Below, piece by piece: positions 17,544-24,798 of a stretch of 29,587 nt of DNA; position 1 is the first letter of the stretch; each line of letters begins with the position of its first letter. The translations under genes and the position numbers were made by a program. The DNA lies in contig JBFFXF010000070.1 of the NCBI GenBank assembly GCA_041569895.1, positions 1 through 29,587 of the forward strand. The letters are read 5' to 3'. The notes beneath the pieces were generated by a model, which worked only from the letters and a program-made list of their open reading frames with translations, made no database searches and was not told the DNA's origin. Source of the stretch: JBFFXF01 sp041569895. GTDB taxonomy: Bacteria; Planctomycetota; UBA8108; JACQVS01.

Positions 17544-17615
17544 ATGCCCGGAGATCGTTCGCTCGACGCCAGCCCGACTCCGGGAGCCCCACCGTCGGGC
17601 TCCCCCGGACGATGA
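17544..17615 (+). CDS. Possible 23-residue leader peptide of phoB
   Basis: The ORF encodes MPGDRSLDASPTPGAPPSGS plus three residues. It starts about 4 nt after the predicted transcription start and its TGA overlaps the phoB ATG as ATGA. A GGGAG lies 1 nt before the ATG, too close for a normal SD. phoB itself has no visible SD, so translation through this ORF could feed phoB. It is Pro-rich, including a Pro-Pro pair. There is no homology support. Confidence 0.3.
   Translation: MPGDRSLDASPTPGAPPSGSPGR
17579..17609 (+). promoter_or_regulatory. Hairpin abutting the phoB start codon
   Basis: Perfect 8-bp stem GGGAGCCC (17582-17589) / GGGCTCCC (17597-17604) with a 7-nt loop, extendable by TCC/GGA across a 2-nt bulge to 17609. 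The ATG is at 17612. The 5' arm contains the only SD-like sequence nearby (GGGAG). A translational control role is possible. There is no T-run, so a terminator is unlikely. Confidence 0.45.
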
Positions 17616-18307
17616 GCAAGAAGAAGAAAATCGTCGTCATCGAGGACGAATCCGACATCCTCGAGATCATCGAGTACAACCTGTCTCGCGAGGGCTTCGA
17701 CGTCGTCTCGGCGAGCGACGGCGAGGAGGGACTCCGGCTCGTCCGCCAGGAGACGCCGGTGATCGTCCTCCTCGATCTCATGCTTCCCGGCCTCGACGGG
17801 ATCGAGGTCTGCCGTCAGCTGAAGGGAGATCCGGTCACCGAGGCGATGCCGATCATCATGGTGACGGCGAAGGGAGAGGAGAGTGACGTCGTTCTCGGAC
17901 TGGGAGTCGGAGCCGACGACTATATCACCAAGCCCTTCAGCCCGCGCGAGCTGGTCGCGCGAGTCAAGGCCGTGCTGCGGCGCGGTCCGCTCAAGGACGA
18001 GGGCAAGCCCCGCGACCGCGTGGTGCGAAACGGACTGATCATCGACGTGGGCCGGCACGACGTCAAGGTCGACGGCCAGTCGATCGGCTTCACCGCGACG
18101 GAGCTCCGATTGCTCCATTTCCTGTCTCTCCATCCCGGACGGGTCTTCACTCGCGATCACCTGCTGACGCGCGTCATCGGAGAAAACTCCATCGTCGTCG
18201 ACCGAAACATCGACGTCCACGTGCGGGCGATCCGCAAGAAACTCGGTCCCTACCGCGAGCTGATCGAGACCGTCCGCGGCGTCGGCTATCGCTTTAAAGA
18301 AGAGTGA
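17612..18307 (+). CDS. phoB: OmpR/PhoB-family response regulator
   Basis: This is a 231-residue cytosolic DNA-binding protein. The receiver domain (about 6-120) has the acidic pair E11-D12, phospho-acceptor D55 in LLDLMLPGLDG, T85 and K107 (DDYITKPFS). The winged-helix output domain (about 130-230) has the family's FTATELRLLHFL, DRNIDVHVRAIRKKL and ETVRGVGYRF motifs. A PhoR-type kinase gene follows 9 nt downstream and an 11-bp-phased Pho-box-like array lies in front, so PhoB (phosphate starvation response) is the best assignment. The family is certain; the exact paralog is inferred, since no pst or phoU genes are in the window. Confidence 0.93.
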   Translation: MSKKKKIVVIEDESDILEIIEYNLSREGFDVVSASDGEEGLRLVRQETPVIVLLDLMLPGLDGIEVCRQLKGDPVTEAMPIIMVTAKGEESDVVLGLGVGADDYITKPFSPRELVARVKAVLRRGPLKDEGKPRDRVVRNGLIIDVGRHDVKVDGQSIGFTATELRLLHFLSLHPGRVFTRDHLLTRVIGENSIVVDRNIDVHVRAIRKKLGPYRELIETVRGVGYRFKEE

Positions 18308-18316
18308 CCACCGAGA

Positions 18317-20125
18317 ATGACTGCGATCGTGGCGTCCCGAAACCCGCTGCGCTCGAGGTTTCTCTGGAAACTCTACGCCGGCCTTGTCGTCCTCGTTCTG
18401 CTCACCGCGTCGACGATCGGGATGCTGGTCACGCGCCAGTTCACGGACGACGCGCTCGACGCCGCACGGCGTGACCTCGAATCGAAGGCGATCCTCGTCG
18501 CGGACGTCCTCGACGCACACCATGACGACTGGAGCGACCCGCGTCTTCTCAAGCGTGTCACCGAGATCGGGGCGAAGCTCCGCACTCGACTGACGGTCAT
18601 GCGTCGCGACGGGACGGTCGTCGCCGACTCCGAGGGCGACCCGGCGACGATGGACAACCACGGCGATCGTCCCGAGGTGATCGCAGCGCTGGAGAACGGT
18701 GTGGGGCGCGGCACCCGCCGGAGCGAGACCCTCGGCTCCGACCTGCTCTACGTCGCCGTCGCCGTGAAGAAGGACGGTGGCGTGGAGGGAGTCGTCCGGA
18801 CGGCGGTGGAGCTCGGCGCGCTCGAGTCCCGACTCGCCGAGCTGCGCACGATCATCGCCGCCAGCACGGTCCTCGCCGTCGCCGTGGCGCTGGCGATCGG
18901 CTTCCTCGTCGTGCGGCGGATCACGGCGCCGCTGATCCGCATGACCGCCGCCGCCGAGTCGCTCTCGAGCGGCGACTACGGCCGCCGCGTGCCCTCGTCG
19001 TCGAAGGACGAGGTCGGTCAGCTCGCCGATTCCTTCAACCGGATGGCGAGTCAGCTCGAGAACCGCGTGCGGACGATCACCAACGACCGGAACAAGCTCG
19101 CCGCCATCCTCGGCGGCATGGTCGAGGGGATCGTGGCGGTCGACCGGGAGAAACGGGTCATCCACATGAACGCGGTCGCCGGGGGTTTTTTGGGCGTCTC
19201 CCCCTCGCTCGCCGTCGGGAAGCCCGGCGCTGACATCATCCGCATCGACGAGATCTCGAGCATCCTCAGGCAGACGATCGACGACGCGCGCGAGGTCAAG
19301 GGGGAACTGGTGCTGGCGAGACACCCTCGGCGAAGCCTGATCCTCGAGACCCTGGCGTCGCCCCTCCGTGACGGTGAAGGCAACCTGATCGGCGCGGTCG
19401 TGGTCCTCCACGACGTCACCGAGCTGCGCCACCTCGAGGCGGTGCGTCGGGACTTCGTCGCCAACGTCTCCCACGAGCTCAAGACCCCGATCACCACCAT
19501 TCGAGGCATCTCGGAAACCATGTTCGAGGACGCGGAGATGCCGACGAAGACGCGGCATCGATTCGTGCAGAAGCTCCAGAACCAGGCGATTCGCCTCTCG
19601 GACCTGGTCGGTGACCTGCTGACGCTCGCCCGTCTCGAGTCCGGCGATGGCGTGCTCTCGTCGTCGCTGATCGACCTGCGCGAACCGGTGCGTTACTCGG
19701 TCAACGCCATCCTCGGCGTCGTCGACGAGCACGGCGTGCGGGTGGAAACGGATATCCAGAAACGACCGGTGATGGTGCTCGGCGACGAGCAGTCGCTCCG
19801 CCAGATGATCAGCAACCTCCTCGACAACGCCGTCAAGTACACGCCGAAGGGCGGCCAGGTCTGGCTGCGACTGCACGCCAACGGTAATGACGCCGTCATC
19901 GAGGTGCAGGACACCGGCGTCGGCATCGACTCGGTGCACCACGATCGACTCTTCGAGCGCTTCTACCGAGTCGATCGAGCGCGCTCGCGAGAGCTCGGCG
20001 GCACGGGACTCGGCCTGTCGATCGTCAAGCACGTCTGCCTCGCGCACGGCGGCGAGGTCTCCGTCGAAAGCGAACCCGGCCAGGGCAGCACGTTCCGGGT
20101 CCGCCTGCCGCTGGCGACGGCGTAG
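18317..20125 (+). CDS. phoR: PhoR-type sensor histidine kinase
   Basis: This is a 602-residue inner-membrane protein. TM1 (about 16-38) and TM2 (about 178-199) enclose a periplasmic domain of about 140 residues. A HAMP domain (about 200-252) and a PAS domain (about 258-370) follow. HisKA has the phospho-acceptor H386 in FVANVSHELKTP. The ATPase domain (about 480-600) shows the N box NLLDNAVKYTPKGG, the G1 box DTGVGID and the G2 box GTGLGLSIVKH. All catalytic motifs are intact. The gene follows the regulator by 9 nt, so they form one operon. Periplasmic loop plus PAS plus HisKA is the usual PhoR/WalK layout. Phosphate sensing is inferred from the partner and the Pho-box-like promoter. Confidence 0.92.
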   Translation: MTAIVASRNPLRSRFLWKLYAGLVVLVLLTASTIGMLVTRQFTDDALDAARRDLESKAILVADVLDAHHDDWSDPRLLKRVTEIGAKLRTRLTVMRRDGTVVADSEGDPATMDNHGDRPEVIAALENGVGRGTRRSETLGSDLLYVAVAVKKDGGVEGVVRTAVELGALESRLAELRTIIAASTVLAVAVALAIGFLVVRRITAPLIRMTAAAESLSSGDYGRRVPSSSKDEVGQLADSFNRMASQLENRVRTITNDRNKLAAILGGMVEGIVAVDREKRVIHMNAVAGGFLGVSPSLAVGKPGADIIRIDEISSILRQTIDDAREVKGELVLARHPRRSLILETLASPLRDGEGNLIGAVVVLHDVTELRHLEAVRRDFVANVSHELKTPITTIRGISETMFEDAEMPTKTRHRFVQKLQNQAIRLSDLVGDLLTLARLESGDGVLSSSLIDLREPVRYSVNAILGVVDEHGVRVETDIQKRPVMVLGDEQSLRQMISNLLDNAVKYTPKGGQVWLRLHANGNDAVIEVQDTGVGIDSVHHDRLFERFYRVDRARSRELGGTGLGLSIVKHVCLAHGGEVSVESEPGQGSTFRVRLPLATA

Positions 20126-20126
20126 C

Positions 20127-20150
20127 GTTCCCGGTCGCGGTCCCGGTCCC
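20127..20150 (+). repeat. Post-stop hexamer array (4 units)
   Basis: Four 6-bp units GTTCCC, GGTCGC, GGTCCC, GGTCCC start 2 nt after the phoR stop. Read on the minus strand they become ACCGGG/AACGGG-like units, related to the arrays at 22691-22742 and 24735-24788. All three lie just 3' of a gene in the same orientation relative to it. Confidence 0.55.
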
Positions 20151-20402
20151 GAAGGGCTGCTCCATTTCGCCGGCGAGACTCTGCAACGCATCTATTAGGA
20201 GAGCAGGAAGCAGAGGAAGGGAGGAAAGTCCGCTCGCCGGCTGGAGCCAACTCGCGGATCTCAACACCATGAAGCCATCCGTTTCCTGTCTTCCGGAGTT
20301 TCCTACTTTCCTTGTGAATCGTCTGAAAGCATGCCTCCGAAGTCGACTTCCCCTGCGGAGCCTGAACTTGTGCTCCTCCGTCGGGAACGGGGACGACAGA
20401 GC

Positions 20403-20431
20403 TTGATCCACCCCCGTTCACCCCGTACCCT
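20403..20431 (+). promoter_or_regulatory. Possible promoter of the 20498 gene
   Basis: TTGATC (20403-20408), 17-bp spacer, TACCCT (20426-20431). The match at -10 is weak. Start would be near 20438, about 60 nt before the ATG. Confidence 0.3.
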
Positions 20432-20497
20432 GGATCGGGACAGGATTGGCCAAACGGACGGCCAGGGTCGTTGCCAGCGAAAGGGGAGGTACTTCGG

Positions 20498-22612
20498 ATG
20501 AGACGTCTCGCCACCATTGGATTCGCGCTCACGCTCTGTCTCTTCACCCTTGTTCCCGAGCTCTGCGCTCAGCGCGCGGCGCCGCCGCGTGTGTCCGCCA
20601 ACGTCATCGGGATCGGCGGCGACAGCCCGGAGAGCTTCGTCGGCAAGTTCGGCGGCGACGACCTGCTTCCCTACACCGACGACGACAACTCGCTCGAGCC
20701 GGGCGTCAACTTCGGCGGCGCGTGGGGCTTCTCCCACATGGACCTCGACTCGGACAACCGGCTCGACGACGGCGAGCCGGTCTTGTTCTCGATACCGAGC
20801 GCCGACAGTACGCTCTACTCGACGCTCACCCGTCCCGAGTACGGGACGCTCTACGAGAGCGAGGACTGGGTCGCCTTCTTCGAGGCGAACCAGAGGGGTC
20901 CGAACGGCGTCTTCGACGGCACCGAGACGAACGCCGACTTCGAGATCAACGACTGGAACGGCTGGACCGACGAGTCGAACGTCTATATCTACAACAACCT
21001 CGGCGACAACCAGCGGGGTCTCGGCTACGCGAAGTATCGCGTCGACTACCGGTCCGTCCCGCTCGAGGAACAGGAGTGGGTGCTCGACGAGATCGAGGGC
21101 TTCAAGAAGAGCTTCGGCTTCCGAAACACCGAGGACGATCCCGACACCCCGTTCAACGAGCGCGGGGACTGCCGGCGGTTCTACCGTCCGCGCGACTCCG
21201 TCGACATGCGTGGGTACGTGATCCCGACCGACGACCTCGAGACTCTCGAGGACGGCAGCATGCCGACCCTGTTCGGGTGGGAGACCGGCTCGACGATCAA
21301 CGGCGCGCCGATCGACCTCGCGGCGTACTTCCGGGACACCATCGCGCCGCTTCTGGATCACCCCGACACCAACATCTGGATCGAGGGTACCGGACTCACC
21401 AGGGAGCAGATCTTCCCGCTGACGCATCTCTACCTGCTCCAGATCAAGCTGCCGATGACGGTGGACAACGCCGAGAACGAGTGTGGCGACCCGGCGATCG
21501 TCCGCTCCCACGCGGACTACTGGGGCATTCCGGCCGACGGATCGGGGACCTACCGCCAGAGCTTTCTCATGGGCATGAACATGGCGCTGTCGAACGCCTT
21601 CTTCGACATGCACCCGCTGGTCGACCGACCCGAGGACGGCGCCGAGCTGAACCTCTGGCTGCAGGACCATTTCTGGCGTGAGGACGAGGCGCTCATCGGC
21701 AAGTACGCCATCGACCCGCAGGGCACGCCGGTGCTGATCACCATCCACCCGCTCGCGGTGCGCTACGATGAGACCGACGACTCCATCCTGCGGATCCAGG
21801 ACGCCGGCTCGGTCAGCGCGCCGATGTCGAGGCCGCTCGGCGCCGCCGAGACGCCCACCATCGTAGTCGCCGACCTGGCGATCGACCTCGACGCTCCGGT
21901 CGACGTCGGCGGCGATCCGGCGACCGCGTACCAGATCATCGTCCGGAACGGCGACGACGTCATCGCGTACGCGGACATCGACGAGGGGTCGACGCGCGTC
22001 AGCCTCGGCGGGACCTTCGACGCCGCGTCCGGAACTGCATCCGGCGGCACGCCCGGTCCGGCTGGCCCTGGCGCTGTGCTCGGCGAACTCGACTCGCTGG
22101 AGTTCTTCGCGGACTTCGGCCGCTTCGTGCTGGTCGTCGGATCCGACGGCGCCAGCCTGCGTCAGGCCGAGTCCGGCGACTTCACGGTCAACGACTTCAC
22201 CGGCCTCACGGAGATCGGCGACCAGCTCGCCAGCGCCAGCGGCGCCGTGCCGCACGGCGACGGCGTCGCGCAGGTGACCATCGCCACCGACGGACGCGCG
22301 GCGGTCGACACGCTGCTCGTTTTCGCCTCGCCGGGCGTCGGGCCGTTTCTCCGCGGCGACTGCAACCAGGACACGAGCGTCGACATCAGCGACGGCATCC
22401 GTGTGCTCGGCTTCCTGTTCCTCGGCCTGGAGGCGCCGGACTGCCTCGCCGCGTGCGCCGGGAACGGCCAGAACCTCGATCTGAGCTCCGCGGTGTTCAT
22501 CTTCAACTTCCTCTTCCTCGGCGGTCCGACGATCCCGTCACCGTTCCCGCGGCCCGGATACTCGCAGAACCCGGCGGACGTGGACGCGGGTTGTGAATCG
22601 TACAGTCCGTGA
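20498..22612 (+). CDS. Exported protein of unknown function with dockerin-like tail
   Basis: This is a 704-residue protein. The ATG at 20498 is chosen over an in-frame start at 20471 because GGGGAGG (20483-20489) sits 8 nt before it and the signal peptide (RRLATIGFALTLCLFTLVPELCA-Q) then begins at once. The body (about 30-610) is rich in Asp, Trp and aromatic residues and matches no family I can name. It has paired acidic stretches such as DLDSDNRLDDGEP and a Trp/His-rich middle. The last ~87 residues hold two dockerin-like repeats (DCNQDTSVDISDGIRVL and LDLSSAVFIFNFLFLGG). The second loop has lost most calcium-binding Asp positions. It is probably surface-attached or secreted, with no catalytic claim. 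Confidence 0.85.
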   Translation: MRRLATIGFALTLCLFTLVPELCAQRAAPPRVSANVIGIGGDSPESFVGKFGGDDLLPYTDDDNSLEPGVNFGGAWGFSHMDLDSDNRLDDGEPVLFSIPSADSTLYSTLTRPEYGTLYESEDWVAFFEANQRGPNGVFDGTETNADFEINDWNGWTDESNVYIYNNLGDNQRGLGYAKYRVDYRSVPLEEQEWVLDEIEGFKKSFGFRNTEDDPDTPFNERGDCRRFYRPRDSVDMRGYVIPTDDLETLEDGSMPTLFGWETGSTINGAPIDLAAYFRDTIAPLLDHPDTNIWIEGTGLTREQIFPLTHLYLLQIKLPMTVDNAENECGDPAIVRSHADYWGIPADGSGTYRQSFLMGMNMALSNAFFDMHPLVDRPEDGAELNLWLQDHFWREDEALIGKYAIDPQGTPVLITIHPLAVRYDETDDSILRIQDAGSVSAPMSRPLGAAETPTIVVADLAIDLDAPVDVGGDPATAYQIIVRNGDDVIAYADIDEGSTRVSLGGTFDAASGTASGGTPGPAGPGAVLGELDSLEFFADFGRFVLVVGSDGASLRQAESGDFTVNDFTGLTEIGDQLASASGAVPHGDGVAQVTIATDGRAAVDTLLVFASPGVGPFLRGDCNQDTSVDISDGIRVLGFLFLGLEAPDCLAACAGNGQNLDLSSAVFIFNFLFLGGPTIPSPFPRPGYSQNPADVDAGCESYSP

Positions 22613-22624
22613 CGGGGACCCGAC

Positions 22625-22672
22625 AGTCGGAATCGGAATCGGAGTCGGTATCGGAGTCGGTCATCGGACTCC
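22625..22672. repeat. NNTCGG hexamer array
   Basis: Units AGTCGG, AATCGG, AATCGG, AGTCGG, TATCGG, AGTCGG, a 7-nt TCATCGG, then ACTCC. It lies in the 152-bp convergent gap 22613-22764. An 18-nt spacer separates it from the array at 22691. Confidence 0.9.
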
Positions 22673-22690
22673 GCAACCAGAGCCATCGAG

Positions 22691-22742
22691 GACCGGAACG
22701 GGCACGGGAACGGGAACGGGTACGGGTACGGGTACGTTTTTT
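22691..22742. repeat. NACGGG hexamer array ending in T6
   Basis: Units GACCGG, AACGGG, CACGGG, AACGGG, AACGGG, TACGGG, TACGGG, TACG, then a T6 run. The repeated GGG tracts fit a G-quadruplex motif on the plus strand. The array lies 3' of both convergent genes. Confidence 0.9.
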
Positions 22743-22764
22743 GCAACGATGGGGGGGAATCGGC

Positions 22765-24429
22765 TCACGCCGACAGGTAGATGACGACCTGGCCGGCAAC
22801 GGTGACCAGCACGCTCGCGACGGCGTACGCCGCGGCGTAGCTGATGGCGGGCTCGTCGCTGTCGGCCGCGCGACGCAGGACGACCAGCGCCGCGGACGAC
22901 GTCATCGCGCCGCAGACCGCGCCCCAGGAGTCGACGGGGCGCATGCGGAGCACGCGACGTCCGACGACGACCGCGACGACGATCGGCGCCACCGTCGTCA
23001 GCGCGCCGACGGCGAGAACTCCCCAGACGATGCCCGTCAGGTCACCGAGCGGGCTGCCGCCCGCCTTGACGCCGGTCTCGGCGATGAAGAGCAGGATGCC
23101 GAGGTCGCGCACGAGCTGCCGCGCCGCTGGAGGAACGTGCGCGCTGAGCGGACCGACGCGGCGAAAGCGTCCCAGGATCACCCCGGTCAGCAAAAGGCCG
23201 CCCGCCGTGCCGAGGCGGAGATCGACGTTGAAGCCGCGCACGTGGAGATTCGACAGCACGAGGCCGAGGAAGATCCCGCCCGCGTAGACGGCGATGTCGG
23301 TCTCGTGCGGCGGCCGCTCGAATCGACCGAGCTCGGCCGCGACCGCCCGCAGCCCCTGGAGGTCGCCGAGCACGTCGACGACGTCGCCACGCTCGAGCGC
23401 CACCGCCGGCCCGGGCTCGAGGGTGACGGCGCCGCGACGGATCGCGGTGACGAGGCAGTGGTGGCGACCGGTGAGATCGAGCTCCGCGAGCGTCCTGCCC
23501 GCAACCGCCGCCGACTGGACCTGGATGCGACGCACCGACTGTCCGTCGCGACGGAGCGCGGCGTCGTCCACCTCCTCGCCGACCAGCTTTGCGAACTCGC
23601 GCAGCTCGTCGAGACGTCCCTTCACCGCCAGTCGGTCGCCGATGGCGAGCCGCGTCGACGCGTCGGGGACGAAGACGCCGTCGCCGCGGTGGACGCGCGT
23701 GATGTAGCAGCCCGTTCTCCGCGACAGCGCCAGCTCCGCGAGCGTCGGCCCGACCATCTCATCGCGCGTGACCTCGAAAAGTCGCACGAGCTCCGGATCG
23801 CCACCACGATCGCGATCGTCATCGTCCGGGCCGCTCGTCCCGGCGGAGAGGTCGTCGCGCAGCAGTCGCGGCAGCACCTGGATCAGCACGACGACGCCGA
23901 CGAGGCCGACCGGGTAGACCAGCGCGAAGCTCACCGCGAGCGCGGTGCGGTCGCTGCACACCTCGTCGGCGGCGGCGTACGCCGGCGCGCTCGTCAGCGC
24001 CCCCGCCAGGAGCCCCGCGGCCGCCGACGAGCCGAGCCCGAGCAACCGCCCGCCGACGACGGCGATCACCACCGCGAGGACGTTGACGAGCGTGCCGACG
24101 AGAACGAAACGCCAGCCGGGACCGCCGAGGATGTTCGAGAAGAACCGCGGCCCCGCCTCGAAGCCGACCGAGTAGATGAAGAGCGCGAACCCGAGCTGAC
24201 CGATCGTCAACACCGGGTCGTCACTGCCGTAGAGCGCCCGAAAGCTCAACCCGAGCGAACCGAAGAGCAGCGCCACCCCCAGCGTCCCACCGGCCGGACC
24301 GAGCGACACCCCCCGCCAGGAGAGCCGACCCGCCAGGAAGCCGAGAGTGACGACGAGCATCAGCCCCGCCAGCGGCAGATCGTTCAGCGACCGAACCGCT
24401 TCCCGAACGGCGTCGACGAGGAGAGTCAT
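22765..24429 (-). CDS. AspT/YidE/YbjL-type transporter with two RCK_C domains
   Basis: This is a 554-residue inner-membrane protein with the duplicated AspT architecture. The first membrane block (about 15-190) carries the family signatures GFALFIYSVGFEAGPRFF (about 80-97) and GALTSAPAYAAA (about 143-154; usual form GALTNTPA). Two TrkA_C/RCK_C domains follow (about 210-280 and 300-370). The second membrane block (about 375-554) repeats the pattern with DLGILLFIAETGVKAG and GAMTSSAAL. Characterised AspT exchanges aspartate for alanine; the substrate here is unknown. No SD precedes the ATG. A promoter-like element ends 7 nt upstream, so the mRNA may be leaderless. Confidence 0.92.
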   Translation of the reverse strand: MTLLVDAVREAVRSLNDLPLAGLMLVVTLGFLAGRLSWRGVSLGPAGGTLGVALLFGSLGLSFRALYGSDDPVLTIGQLGFALFIYSVGFEAGPRFFSNILGGPGWRFVLVGTLVNVLAVVIAVVGGRLLGLGSSAAAGLLAGALTSAPAYAAADEVCSDRTALAVSFALVYPVGLVGVVVLIQVLPRLLRDDLSAGTSGPDDDDRDRGGDPELVRLFEVTRDEMVGPTLAELALSRRTGCYITRVHRGDGVFVPDASTRLAIGDRLAVKGRLDELREFAKLVGEEVDDAALRRDGQSVRRIQVQSAAVAGRTLAELDLTGRHHCLVTAIRRGAVTLEPGPAVALERGDVVDVLGDLQGLRAVAAELGRFERPPHETDIAVYAGGIFLGLVLSNLHVRGFNVDLRLGTAGGLLLTGVILGRFRRVGPLSAHVPPAARQLVRDLGILLFIAETGVKAGGSPLGDLTGIVWGVLAVGALTTVAPIVVAVVVGRRVLRMRPVDSWGAVCGAMTSSAALVVLRRAADSDEPAISYAAAYAVASVLVTVAGQVVIYLSA

Positions 24430-24436
24430 GCGCCAC

Positions 24437-24465
24437 AGGATACACGGGAGGCAGTGCAGGGTCAG
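24437..24465 (-). promoter_or_regulatory. Possible promoter giving a leaderless transporter mRNA
   Basis: On the minus strand: CTGACC (24465-24460), 17-bp spacer, TATCCT (24442-24437). The predicted start falls on or next to the A of the ATG at 24429. Confidence 0.4.
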
Positions 24466-24484
24466 TAATCGAGTCGCCCCCGTC

Positions 24485-24683
24485 GTCCTCGTCCTCGTCC
24501 TCGTCCTCGGTCCTCGGTCCTCGGTCTCGGATCTCGGATCTCGGATCTCGGATCTCGGAATCGGAATCGGAATCGGAATCGGTGTCGGAATCCGAATCGG
24601 TGTCGGTCTCGGAATCGGTGTCAGAGTCGGAGTCCGTGTCGGTATCGGAGTCGGCGTCGGAATCGGTCTCGGAGTCGGACTCC
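24485..24683. repeat. Long TCGG-based array with 6-7-6 period change
   Basis: Four GTCCTC units, then 7-bp units (GGTCCTC twice, GGTCTCG, GATCTCG four times), then about 20 degenerate 6-bp units of NNNTCG type (GAATCG, GTGTCG, GAGTCG), ending GACTCC. The period changes 6 to 7 to 6 with no break. It sits in the 369-bp gap 24430-24798, between two minus-strand genes. Confidence 0.92.
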
Positions 24684-24734
24684 ACCGCCCCGGCCCCGAC
24701 GGCGGCCATCCTTTCGACGACGATGGTTCTCGGG

Positions 24735-24788
24735 CACGGGGACGGGGACGGGAACGGGGACGGGGACGGGGACGGGGACGGGAACGAA
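24735..24788. repeat. NACGGG hexamer array
   Basis: Nine units: CACGGG, then GACGGG six times with one AACGGG inside, and a closing AACGAA. It begins 51 nt after the TCGG array and ends 10 nt before the stop of the FG-GAP gene at 24799. It has the same class and order as 22625-22742. The GGG tracts fit a G-quadruplex motif on the plus strand, which is the template strand for that gene. Confidence 0.92.
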
Positions 24789-24798
24789 ACCGGACGCG

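Larger units (their letters stand above)
20126..20497 (+). other. 372-bp intergenic region after phoR
   Basis: No coding frame was found. It begins with a short hexamer array (see 20127-20150). A purine-rich tract at about 20196-20229 (few pyrimidines) faces a pyrimidine-rich tract at about 20279-20313, and the two could pair imperfectly. The purine tract includes GGAGGAAAGTCCG, which resembles the 5' conserved segment of RNase P RNA, but none of the other conserved regions are present. The 3' end holds the promoter candidate and the SD of the next gene. Confidence 0.6.

Noticed and set aside
20205..20250. RNase P RNA, suggested by GGAGGAAAGTCCG
   Set aside because: Only this 13-nt segment matches. 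The other conserved regions and the pairing partner near the 3' end are absent within the 372-bp gap.
24490..24690. Ser-Asp or Ser-Glu repeat protein (MSCRAMM-like) encoded in the hexamer array
   Set aside because: Six-bp periodic DNA is open in several frames and gives dipeptide repeats automatically. The frames run on as antisense shadows of flanking genes with no start, SD or domain support.
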